NCBI GenBank assembly: GCA_900315225.1 | Contig: OMYM01000091.1 | Span: 1-46,001, forward strand | DNA from: an uncultured Erysipelotrichaceae bacterium | Lineage (GTDB): Bacteria; Bacillota_I; Bacilli_A; Erysipelotrichales; Erysipelotrichaceae | Direction: 5' to 3' | DNA length: 46,001 nucleotides | Shown: positions 40,221-46,001 of the stretch, one piece after another | Position numbering within the stretch: position 1 is the stretch's first letter | Layout: each line of letters opens with the position of its first letter | The notes under the pieces: model-generated | The model's database searches: none | What the model saw: only the letters and a program-made list of their open reading frames with translations | Told to the model about the DNA's origin: nothing | Program-made: the position numbers and the translations under genes

Positions 40221-40802
40221 TTATCGCACCGCCATGGCAAACCGCTGCATCTTGCGATAGTCCTTGCGGCCAAACGATTCCACGCCTGCGCTGGTATCCA
40301 CCGCGTAAGGGCGATACGCCTCAACCAGTCCGCCTACATTGCCAGGATTCAATCCCCCGGCAAGAAAGTATGGTTTTTCTATCTTGCCAAGAAGTGAGAA
40401 ATCAAAATCCTGCCCATGGTCGACAAGCGCATAGTCCGCCAGCGTGGCATTCACCCTGTTCACATCTCTTTCGCTTTCCACCCTGTAGGCCTGGATCATC
40501 GGGACATGCACGACATACCTGAGATCCTCGACAAATGCCTTTGGCTGGCTTCCATGAAGCTGCACGACATCGATGATATTGTCGTCCACTAGCTTCGCAA
40601 TGCGGTCGATGGAGTCATCCACAAACACTCCGACCGCCTTGACCGATGGCTTGAGATACGCCTTTAACAAGGCTGCCTTCGCATCATCCACATATCTTCT
40701 GGATTTGTCATAAAAGATAAAACCGACATAATCCAATAACAACTCATTGGCGCACATGACATCGCGCACGCTCGATACGCCGCAGATCTTGATTTTCGTC
40801 AT
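40221..40802 (-). CDS. trpF: TrpF, phosphoribosylanthranilate isomerase (orphan)
   Basis: The 193-residue product has the TrpF barrel: KICGVSS (catalytic Cys), DYVGFIFYDKSRRYV, VGVFVDD (catalytic Asp in the next strand), VVQLHG, FLAGGLNPGNV and VDTSAGVES. It converts N-(5-phosphoribosyl)anthranilate in tryptophan synthesis. No other trp gene is in the window. A GTG three codons upstream is possible; the ATG at 40802 follows AAAGGGG. It precedes the transglutaminase gene by 22 nt and follows the small membrane protein. Confidence 0.92.
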   Translation of the reverse strand: MTKIKICGVSSVRDVMCANELLLDYVGFIFYDKSRRYVDDAKAALLKAYLKPSVKAVGVFVDDSIDRIAKLVDDNIIDVVQLHGSQPKAFVEDLRYVVHVPMIQAYRVESERDVNRVNATLADYALVDHGQDFDFSLLGKIEKPYFLAGGLNPGNVGGLVEAYRPYAVDTSAGVESFGRKDYRKMQRFAMAVR

Positions 40803-40838
40803 GTCCTTCACCCCTTTCTTTTTCGCTCCTTTTGTCGC

Positions 40839-41267
40839 CTAGCCAATCAATCGATTCGCCAAGGCAAATGCCAACAGCACCTTGCCGACAAGCGCAACCC
40901 ACCAAGCCACCGCAAAGACAATCGCCCTTGCATCCCCGATGTCTACTTCGATGTACCTTGCCTGACCGATGAGCTTTTCCAGTAATTTCCACCTGATCTG
41001 AAACAACGACAACAGTTCCCTTATGGTCATCCCGCAATAATAGGCGACCGCATGGAACCACAGTTCTTGCGCCATGCGCAAGCACGTCATGTCTCGATAG
41101 CGCCTGCTTTTTCCTGCCATCTCCCCATACATCTTCAACAATCTCTTGCAATACGCCCATGCCAAGCCATGGGAAAGAAAGGCAATCGTGCAACATACAT
41201 TGAACCCTTGTCTCGTCTGTCGAAAGCCGTAATATTCAGCCATTCCTATGTCTTCCATGCAACTCAT
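40839..41267 (-). CDS. Hypothetical protein, 142 aa, with C-terminal membrane helix
   Basis: The start at 41267 is set by GGAGG nine bases upstream. Residues 1-105 are mostly helical and Cys/Trp/Arg-rich (FYGFRQTRQGFNVCC-type). The last 30 residues form a membrane helix (AIVFAVAWWVALVGKVLLAFA), so the protein is tail-anchored. It lies 10 nt after the histidine kinase gene, so it belongs to that operon and may be its partner or target. Family not recognised. Confidence 0.6.
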   Translation of the reverse strand: MSCMEDIGMAEYYGFRQTRQGFNVCCTIAFLSHGLAWAYCKRLLKMYGEMAGKSRRYRDMTCLRMAQELWFHAVAYYCGMTIRELLSLFQIRWKLLEKLIGQARYIEVDIGDARAIVFAVAWWVALVGKVLLAFALANRLIG

Positions 41268-41277
41268 CGCACACCTC

Positions 41278-42258
41278 CTATGCCATTGATCGATAAAAGC
41301 GCACTGTAAACATGGCGCCATTCTTGCTGTTGGAAGCCTTGATCGTCCCGTTTTGGCTGGCAATGATCGTCCGGCACAACGACAATCCGATCCCAACACT
41401 GTCCTGGCTTGCGTTTTTCCCTTTGTAGAAACGTTCGAACAAATGCGGCAATTCTTTTTCATCGAACCCTTCCCCATTGTCCGTCACCGTCACTTCCGTA
41501 TATAGCGGGGTATCGCTTGCACTCACCACAATACGTCCCCCCTTGGGCGCGTGTTCCAAGGCATTCTTGAACAAATTCGCAAACGCCTCTATCGTCCAGG
41601 AAGGATCCACCTCCAGGGTTTCCCCACTCATCTTTCTTTCCACCTCGATGCTCTTGAGTTCCATTGGCACAAGAAACGGAAACAAGGCGCCTTCCACGAT
41701 TTCCTCAACCGTTGTCTTCCGTCTGTGGAAGACAACCACATCCGCATCCAGCTTCGACATCTTCAACAATGACTCGGCAAGCCAATGCATGCGCTTCATC
41801 TGCCTTTGCAGATCATGCGTCAAAGAGATCCTTTGCCCATAGTCAAGGTTCTCTTGCTTGAGCAGCGAAACCGTCAGCTCCATGGAAGTCAAAGGCGTGC
41901 GCATTTGGTGGAAAATATCTGCGATCAAATCCTTCAACCGTATCTTGTCTTGGGCAAGCAAGCCGTTTTGTTCCTTGAGCCGAAGTGTCATCTTTGCGAC
42001 TTCGTTCTGCAGGATCGATAGTTCTCCCTCGCTTTCGTCCTTGAACGAAAGATCAAGGTCTCCATGCAGTATCTTGTCGATCTTTTCCGACATCGCCGCA
42101 ATCCTGTGGTATCTTTTTCTATGAAACAGTCCATTCGCCAACAAAATGCATGCGCATGTCGCAAGCGCAACTGCCATCTGCCGCGACAGCATCCCCATGG
42201 CAAATGCGCCCAATAAGCAAATGCCATATTCCTGCCACAATTCCTTGTTCCTAATCAT
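41278..42258 (-). CDS. Sensor histidine kinase
   Basis: The 326-residue product has two N-terminal membrane helices with almost no outside loop (GICLLGAFAMGMLS; MAVALATCACILLANGLF), then a HAMP-like linker, the H-box IFHQMRTPLTSM, N-box NLFKNALEHAP, DNGEGF, FERFYKG and GIGLSLCRTI. A small sensor without an external domain resembles intramembrane-sensing kinases of the VncS/BceS type. The ATG at 42258 overlaps the end of the response regulator gene. Typical partner ABC transporters are absent; a small membrane protein follows. Confidence 0.94.
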   Translation of the reverse strand: MIRNKELWQEYGICLLGAFAMGMLSRQMAVALATCACILLANGLFHRKRYHRIAAMSEKIDKILHGDLDLSFKDESEGELSILQNEVAKMTLRLKEQNGLLAQDKIRLKDLIADIFHQMRTPLTSMELTVSLLKQENLDYGQRISLTHDLQRQMKRMHWLAESLLKMSKLDADVVVFHRRKTTVEEIVEGALFPFLVPMELKSIEVERKMSGETLEVDPSWTIEAFANLFKNALEHAPKGGRIVVSASDTPLYTEVTVTDNGEGFDEKELPHLFERFYKGKNASQDSVGIGLSLCRTIIASQNGTIKASNSKNGAMFTVRFYRSMA

Positions 42259-42922
42259 CGCCAATCACCCGATACCCAATGCCCCGCACCGTCTGGATGA
42301 TCCTAGGCTTGGATGGATCGTCCTCGATCTTCTCCCGCAACCGCTTGACATACACCGTCAATGTATTGTCGTTGACGTAATCCCCGCTGATGTCGTAGAT
42401 ATCCTCCATCAGCCTGTTGCGTCCAACCAGCTTGCCCTTTGCCTGGACAAAGATGGCCAGCAGCCTGAACTCAAGGGCGCTCAAGGCAATCTCCAAGCCG
42501 TCTTTATACACCTTCCCGCCATCCACATTGACCGCGACATTCCCTAGATGCACCAAAGGATCTTGTGTCTTGTTGCGGCGAATGACTGTCCGCATACGCG
42601 AGAGTAGTTCGCGGGGACGAAATGGTTTTGTGACATAATCATCGCCACCCATGTCCAAACCCTTTACCACATCGTTTTCATCCGAGGAAGCTGTCAAGAA
42701 TATGACTGGCAGTTCGTTTTTCCTGGCCAATGCACATACCTCGAAGCCATCCCCATCCAGCAGCGAAAGATCCACCAACACTAAGTCAAACGAATCCCGT
42801 TCCAGCCGAACCTGGGCATCCTGATATCCTCGGCACGCACAAGCTTCATGCCCTTCGCTTGCTAAATATTCCTGTAAAAGCCTGACAATCGCCAGGTCGT
42901 CCTCCACGATCAATACTTTCAT
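42251..42922 (-). CDS. OmpR-family response regulator
   Basis: The 223-residue product has a receiver domain (VEDDLAIV, phosphorylated Asp in LVLVDLSLLDG, FLTASS, TKPF) and a winged-helix DNA-binding domain (ALEFRLLAIFVQ, TVYVKRLREKIEDD, VRGIGYRVI). It is paired with the following kinase. No ribosome binding site is clear before the ATG; an AT-rich -10-like TATATC lies about six bases upstream, so this transcript too may be leaderless. Confidence 0.95.
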   Translation of the reverse strand: MKVLIVEDDLAIVRLLQEYLASEGHEACACRGYQDAQVRLERDSFDLVLVDLSLLDGDGFEVCALARKNELPVIFLTASSDENDVVKGLDMGGDDYVTKPFRPRELLSRMRTVIRRNKTQDPLVHLGNVAVNVDGGKVYKDGLEIALSALEFRLLAIFVQAKGKLVGRNRLMEDIYDISGDYVNDNTLTVYVKRLREKIEDDPSKPRIIQTVRGIGYRVIGDD

Positions 42923-42964
42923 ATATTGGATATACTACCACGCATTGGCATCCATGGGGACATA

Positions 42965-42988
42965 AAAAGGTTGGATGCCCAACCTTTT
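42965..42988 (-). terminator. Terminator of the barstar gene
   Basis: AAAAGGTTGG-ATGC-CCAACCTTTT followed on the minus strand by TTATG after a T run. It separates barstar from the two-component operon. Confidence 0.8.
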
Positions 42989-42990
42989 CT

Positions 42991-43260
42991 TTATTTTATG
43001 TGTAGATGCAAATGGGGATTCTCATATGTAGCGTCCGAAATAACGCGCACCGTTCGATATGCGTAATCGTCGACGATCATCCGCAAAATATCTTCCCCAT
43101 CCAAAATGAAGTCGACATCCTCCGTCACTTCCGACAGACAGTCCGCCAAGGAATCCAGGTTCGACGCAAAGAAATCCGGCAGATCCAACAGCTCTCGCAT
43201 GTAGTCTCCCATGCTTTTCTTGTCGATCAGCTTGTTCGTGTCCAGCAAGATTACCCTCAT
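42991..43260 (-). CDS. Barstar-family ribonuclease inhibitor
   Basis: The 89-residue product has the barstar layout: a short beta strand, an acidic helix near residues 30-45 (PDFFASNLDSLADCLSEV, with the conserved Asn-Leu-Asp-Leu-type block) and a final strand. The acidic helix plugs the active site of barnase. GGAGG overlaps the end of the barnase gene, 3 nt apart, so toxin and inhibitor are co-expressed. This is the usual immunity arrangement. Confidence 0.9.
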   Translation of the reverse strand: MRVILLDTNKLIDKKSMGDYMRELLDLPDFFASNLDSLADCLSEVTEDVDFILDGEDILRMIVDDYAYRTVRVISDATYENPHLHLHIK

Positions 43261-43263
43261 TGC

Positions 43264-43803
43264 TTACCCTCCGTATAGCTGTTCAAACGACTCATAATGG
43301 TCTTCGGTGTAGTATATGTTGAAATTTTCATCGTAGACAATCCTTTTGGATCCACGGCTCTTTCGCCCAAGCGTGTCAATATCGCACTCCCTGTACTTCC
43401 CTTTGATCTTGGGAAGAACACCTTCATAGTTGCCATACACATCTCCCCCAATGCACTTTCCAGGGACAACCTTGTACAAAGGTCCGTTTTCCCATCCCTG
43501 CTTCCTGGCCTGGCTTTTGGTCATGTAGTTGGCTGGGAGCCGATGGTATGTCCAAAGATACAACGCAACCTCATCCTTTGTGTCGTATTCCCCGTCTTCC
43601 CTGACTTCCAGCTCATTGCCAAGGGATCCTTGCGGCGGCTTTTCTTCTTGTTCCTCAACGTTTTCAACCGCCGTGGAAGACTCAAGTGAAAACGTTGGTT
43701 CAACATTCGGCTCACCTACGGAAAGCCGTGACTGCAGGGGACCGACCAACAGCACGACAAGCACCGCAAGAACCGACATCACTATGTTCTTTATCTTTTT
43801 CAT
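43264..43803 (-). CDS. Barnase-family secreted ribonuclease
   Basis: The product has a signal or anchor helix (IVMSVLAVLVVLLVGPLQS), a Glu/Pro-rich linker and a barnase domain: DEVALYLWTYHRLPANYMTK, GWENGPLYKVVPGKCIGG, YRECDIDT (general base Glu), RKSRGSKRIVY (Arg pair) and TEDHYESF (general acid His). All catalytic residues are kept. It cleaves RNA after guanosine and is probably aimed at competitors. The second ATG (43803) has a better distance from GGAGG than the first (43809). Barstar follows immediately. Confidence 0.9.
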   Translation of the reverse strand: MKKIKNIVMSVLAVLVVLLVGPLQSRLSVGEPNVEPTFSLESSTAVENVEEQEEKPPQGSLGNELEVREDGEYDTKDEVALYLWTYHRLPANYMTKSQARKQGWENGPLYKVVPGKCIGGDVYGNYEGVLPKIKGKYRECDIDTLGRKSRGSKRIVYDENFNIYYTEDHYESFEQLYGG

Positions 43804-43861
43804 CTTCATATCCCTCCGTTACAATCGGCTTGGCATGATGTTCCTTCCCTTGTCAAAGAAC

Positions 43862-44782
43862 CTAATGCCGCGCCAAGCGGCGAGGAGCCTTCATGATGAC
43901 ATCGATCGCCTTATGCAACACATCGATTCTTGCGGTACGCAACGTGCCGCCATACTCTCCATCCAGCGTCCAATCTGTATCGCCTTGCGATTCAAACACG
44001 GCATGCTTGATCTTGCGCAACACCAAATAATCGCTTTCTCCTCCCGTTATCAGCGCATTAGCAATGTCTGTGACCTTCGCCAAGTCGTTTGGCCTTTTGA
44101 CCGCCAAAAGATCCATCACCCCATCGTTCAAGTCGTCAAAGCCTGAATCCTTGATGCGCATCCCGGCAATGGAAAGCGAGGAATATACCGCGCCAAACAG
44201 AAAATCTCCTTCAATGACTTCTTCATCGGCCGTAATGCGCATGTGCGTGCTATAGCCAAGGTTCTCCTGCAGACTGCCAAAGGCGCTGACAAAATACGCC
44301 GCATGCCCCAGGATGTTTTTTAACTTTTGGTCGGTCGCATACGAGATCGGCACAAACGCCCCAAAAGCCGCAATATAATCGAAATAACGGTCGTTGAAGC
44401 GACCGATGTCATATGGCGTCTCCACCCCATTGACAAGGTTGCGACAGATGACATCCATGTCAGCGTTTTGCATGCCTATGTTTACCGCAAAGTCATTTGT
44501 GCTGCCCGCAGGCACATAGCCAAGCGTTGGCCTATTCTCCATTTCCATCAACGCATTGACCACATGATGCAACGTTCCATCTCCGCCGCAACACACCACT
44601 TCATCGTAGAGTCCCTCCTTGCCAGAGAGTATTTCCCTTGCGCCAAGCCCGGCGGAAGGAAGCACGGGATAGACAACGACTTCCCTGTCATCAAGCGCCA
44701 GCGCGGTGATGACCTTGAACACCATTCGCTCCATGACCCCGGTGCCCGAAGCACCATTTACCAACAACAACGTCTTCTTCAT
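43862..44782 (-). CDS. Diacylglycerol/lipid kinase family protein (YegS/BmrU-like)
   Basis: The 306-residue product has LLLVNGASGTG, the substrate loop CCGGDGTLHHVVNAL, VPAGSTNDFAVN and a C-terminal beta-sandwich domain (DTDWTLDGEYG). Members phosphorylate diacylglycerol or related lipids at the membrane. No ribosome binding site is seen; a TGG-extended TACATT ends six bases before the ATG, so a leaderless transcript is likely. It runs in the same direction as barnase, 58 nt before it. Confidence 0.93.
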   Translation of the reverse strand: MKKTLLLVNGASGTGVMERMVFKVITALALDDREVVVYPVLPSAGLGAREILSGKEGLYDEVVCCGGDGTLHHVVNALMEMENRPTLGYVPAGSTNDFAVNIGMQNADMDVICRNLVNGVETPYDIGRFNDRYFDYIAAFGAFVPISYATDQKLKNILGHAAYFVSAFGSLQENLGYSTHMRITADEEVIEGDFLFGAVYSSLSIAGMRIKDSGFDDLNDGVMDLLAVKRPNDLAKVTDIANALITGGESDYLVLRKIKHAVFESQGDTDWTLDGEYGGTLRTARIDVLHKAIDVIMKAPRRLARH

Positions 44783-44788
44783 GTTTCA

Positions 44789-44797
44789 AATGTACCA
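44789..44797 (-). promoter_or_regulatory. Extended -10 of the lipid kinase gene, leaderless arrangement
   Basis: Minus strand TGGTACATT, six bases before the ATG at 44782. The -35 is poor. Confidence 0.45.
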
Positions 44798-44810
44798 CAT
44801 TTGTTCAAAA

Positions 44811-44833
44811 AAAGGGATGCAATGCATCCCTTT
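44811..44833 (-). terminator. Terminator of the lipoprotein gene
   Basis: AAAGGGATGCA-A-TGCATCCCTTT followed on the minus strand by a T run. Confidence 0.88.
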
Positions 44834-44839
44834 GGAATC

Positions 44840-45628
44840 TTATTTTACGGTCAGGCTTGTGATGTGCGGGTTTGGTCCCTCATACCAGTAAAGGAAACCC
44901 TCAAGATCTACCGTCTCGCCGCCTTGCAGCGCCTCGACTGCCTTGTACACATCGCTGTCCTGGTTGCACAGATACGACTCGACGGTGAACGAATACGTCT
45001 CGCCATTCAGCGATACATTGAAATACAAATCATTGCCACGCTCGCCTGAGCCATCCCAGTTGTACATGAACGCTTCGCCTTTGTCGTTTTTCTCAACGGT
45101 CATGCCCTTGAAAGCAACCTTCTCGTTCTGGTGGTCGATCAATTCATCGGTTCCAAGCAAATCCGTGACATCAACGGCGTCAAAGACCTTGTTACCATCG
45201 ATAATCTCATACGTTGCATCAATGATTTCGATTTCACCCGACCATTCAGCCTTGTATCCATTGACCCTGATCTTCGTGCCATCCTCTAGCTTGGCGTAGT
45301 CATCCTCGGAACATGGCAATTCATACAGGAAATAGCCGCCGTCTTCATCCTGCGCATAGACATTGGCCGTATTGTCCCACCAACTCTGTTTGCCCTGGAC
45401 ATAGGCTTCAATGACAACGTTTGTGTCGACTGCCGCAGCGACATATTCGTCATGGCTCATCACCAACACTTCGTCCGAAGCAGCAACGCTGGTGGAGACC
45501 TGCGGGGTCTCCGCCACGCTAGAGGCAGCGCTTGTCGACTGCGCAGGCGTAGAAGCAGGTGTCTTGGAACAGCCCGCAATCATTAACAATGCCACGCAAG
45601 CAGCAGTGGTTTTCGCAATATTCTTCAT
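44840..45628 (-). CDS. Lipoprotein with OB-fold-like domains, 262 aa
   Basis: The start at 45628 follows AAGGAGAAG. The N-terminus is a lipoprotein signal (TTAACVALLMIAGCSK) with lipobox LLMIAGC. A Ser/Thr/Ala-rich linker follows to about residue 60. Then come two related beta-rich segments: EAYVQGKQSWWDNTANVYA with an OB-fold-like ending TKIRVNGYKAEW, and a second with NEKVAFKGMTVEKNDKGEA. OB-fold-like lipoproteins may bind small ligands at the surface. Not further identified. It follows the membrane-anchored gene that enters from the right edge. Confidence 0.75.
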   Translation of the reverse strand: MKNIAKTTAACVALLMIAGCSKTPASTPAQSTSAASSVAETPQVSTSVAASDEVLVMSHDEYVAAAVDTNVVIEAYVQGKQSWWDNTANVYAQDEDGGYFLYELPCSEDDYAKLEDGTKIRVNGYKAEWSGEIEIIDATYEIIDGNKVFDAVDVTDLLGTDELIDHQNEKVAFKGMTVEKNDKGEAFMYNWDGSGERGNDLYFNVSLNGETYSFTVESYLCNQDSDVYKAVEALQGGETVDLEGFLYWYEGPNPHITSLTVK

Positions 45629-45662
45629 TTCTTTCTTCTCCTTGGCTTCATGCCGTAGGTTA

Positions 45663-46001
45663 TTATACACTTTTTCTAAAGTAAAGCACCGCAAGAATCG
45701 CCCAAACGACCACCAATGTCCCTAGCAATACCTTGGATTCCGTTGGCAGCGGGCCAAGATTCCTCTTTCCCCCGCCGACAGCGCCCGAGGAAATGCCATC
45801 AAGGTGATACAGCGAGGAAACATCGGAGAACAGTTTCTCCATGTACGCATCGTCCACCTTTTCGTTGCGCCTGCGGCTCTTGGCAACATTTTCGATCATC
45901 TGCCCCGCTGCATCGCGCACCGATGTGGAGCCATTGAAAACAGGCGTGGTGAACGTATGCTGGACATTCTCCTGCAACAACAACGAAGCATCGATCTTGA
46001 C
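45663..46001 (-). CDS. C-terminal part of a membrane-anchored protein (runs off right edge)
   Basis: The frame stays open to the right edge, so the gene starts outside the window; an internal TTG codon is not a credible start. The visible 112 residues end in a helix (VLLGTLVVVWAILAVLYF) and a short basic tail FRKSV, preceded by NLGPLPTESK. That is reminiscent of a sortase-type signal (LPxT, hydrophobic stretch, basic tail) but the Gly is missing. The N-terminal side is charged and helical. Family not recognised. Confidence 0.55.
   Translation of the reverse strand, partial: VKIDASLLLQENVQHTFTTPVFNGSTSVRDAAGQMIENVAKSRRRNEKVDDAYMEKLFSDVSSLYHLDGISSGAVGGGKRNLGPLPTESKVLLGTLVVVWAILAVLYFRKSV

Noticed and set aside
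1..46001. CRISPR array, tRNA, rRNA or known riboswitch
   Set aside because: No regularly spaced repeats, cloverleaf-like sequence or recognised aptamer core was seen while reading both strands; this is a visual check only.

Overview
The window reads as chromosomal DNA of a low-to-medium GC Firmicute. Genes have AGGAGG-type ribosome binding sites, single-membrane surface proteins with YWYE/GKWVRY wall-binding modules, a RecD2 helicase, BioY with a bifunctional BirA, barnase/barstar, DUF1848 and MATE proteins. My best guess is the Erysipelotrichia (Erysipelotrichaceae-like), with moderate confidence, because it rests on protein style and not on a database search. No rRNA, tRNA, CRISPR array or complete insertion sequence is visible.

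Region 1-8.3 kb, mostly minus strand: the first codons of a flavodoxin-fold reductase leave the left edge. Two small unknown proteins and an AT-hook/coiled-coil protein follow. Then comes a tight four-gene operon (read 4670 to 1623): an unknown protein, a soluble TraG/VirD4-like ATPase, a ClpP peptidase and a membrane-anchored DUF4359 protein. Upstream lie a Vsr-type endonuclease with a TIR-TPR protein, and a DnaQ-fold protein whose catalytic residues are partly lost.

Region 8.4-15.7 kb: a PP2C phosphatase that is probably translated without a leader; bioY behind a BirA-type operator, convergent with birA; a 1267-residue protein built like an SF1 helicase but with all recognisable motifs degenerate; and a zinc-ribbon protein whose promoter carries a perfect dyad.

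Region 15.7-21.5 kb is the accessory stretch. About 1.25 kb holds no convincing gene. It is followed by a compact four-gene operon (AAA+ ATPase plus three small unknown proteins) placed just before recD2, and then by a decayed serine-recombinase fragment.

Region 21.5-33.7 kb: an M20 amidohydrolase; a cytochrome c nitrite reductase (NrfA, five hemes, CxxCK) followed by resB and ccsA for System II heme attachment; a HAD phosphatase; two tandem micro-HTH proteins; DUF1848; a MATE exporter; a possible 55-nt small RNA; a helical-repeat protein; an RluD-type pseudouridine synthase; and a secreted C39-like peptidase.

Region 33.7-46 kb: an RbfA-like protein, DUF2752, a micro zinc ribbon, a DUF4015 glycosidase-like protein, KptA, an MBL hydrolase, a secreted transglutaminase sharing its wall module with the C39 protein, an orphan TrpF, a two-component system with a small membrane protein, barnase/barstar, a lipid kinase, an OB-fold-like lipoprotein and a truncated membrane-anchored protein at the right edge.

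Two themes recur. Several genes have a -10 box placed so that transcription would start at the ATG (leaderless mRNAs). Several nucleic-acid enzymes in the 5-15 kb stretch look like pseudoenzymes next to TIR, Vsr and ClpP/TraG-like genes, which makes that stretch and the 17-18.6 kb operon the best places to look for an undescribed system.
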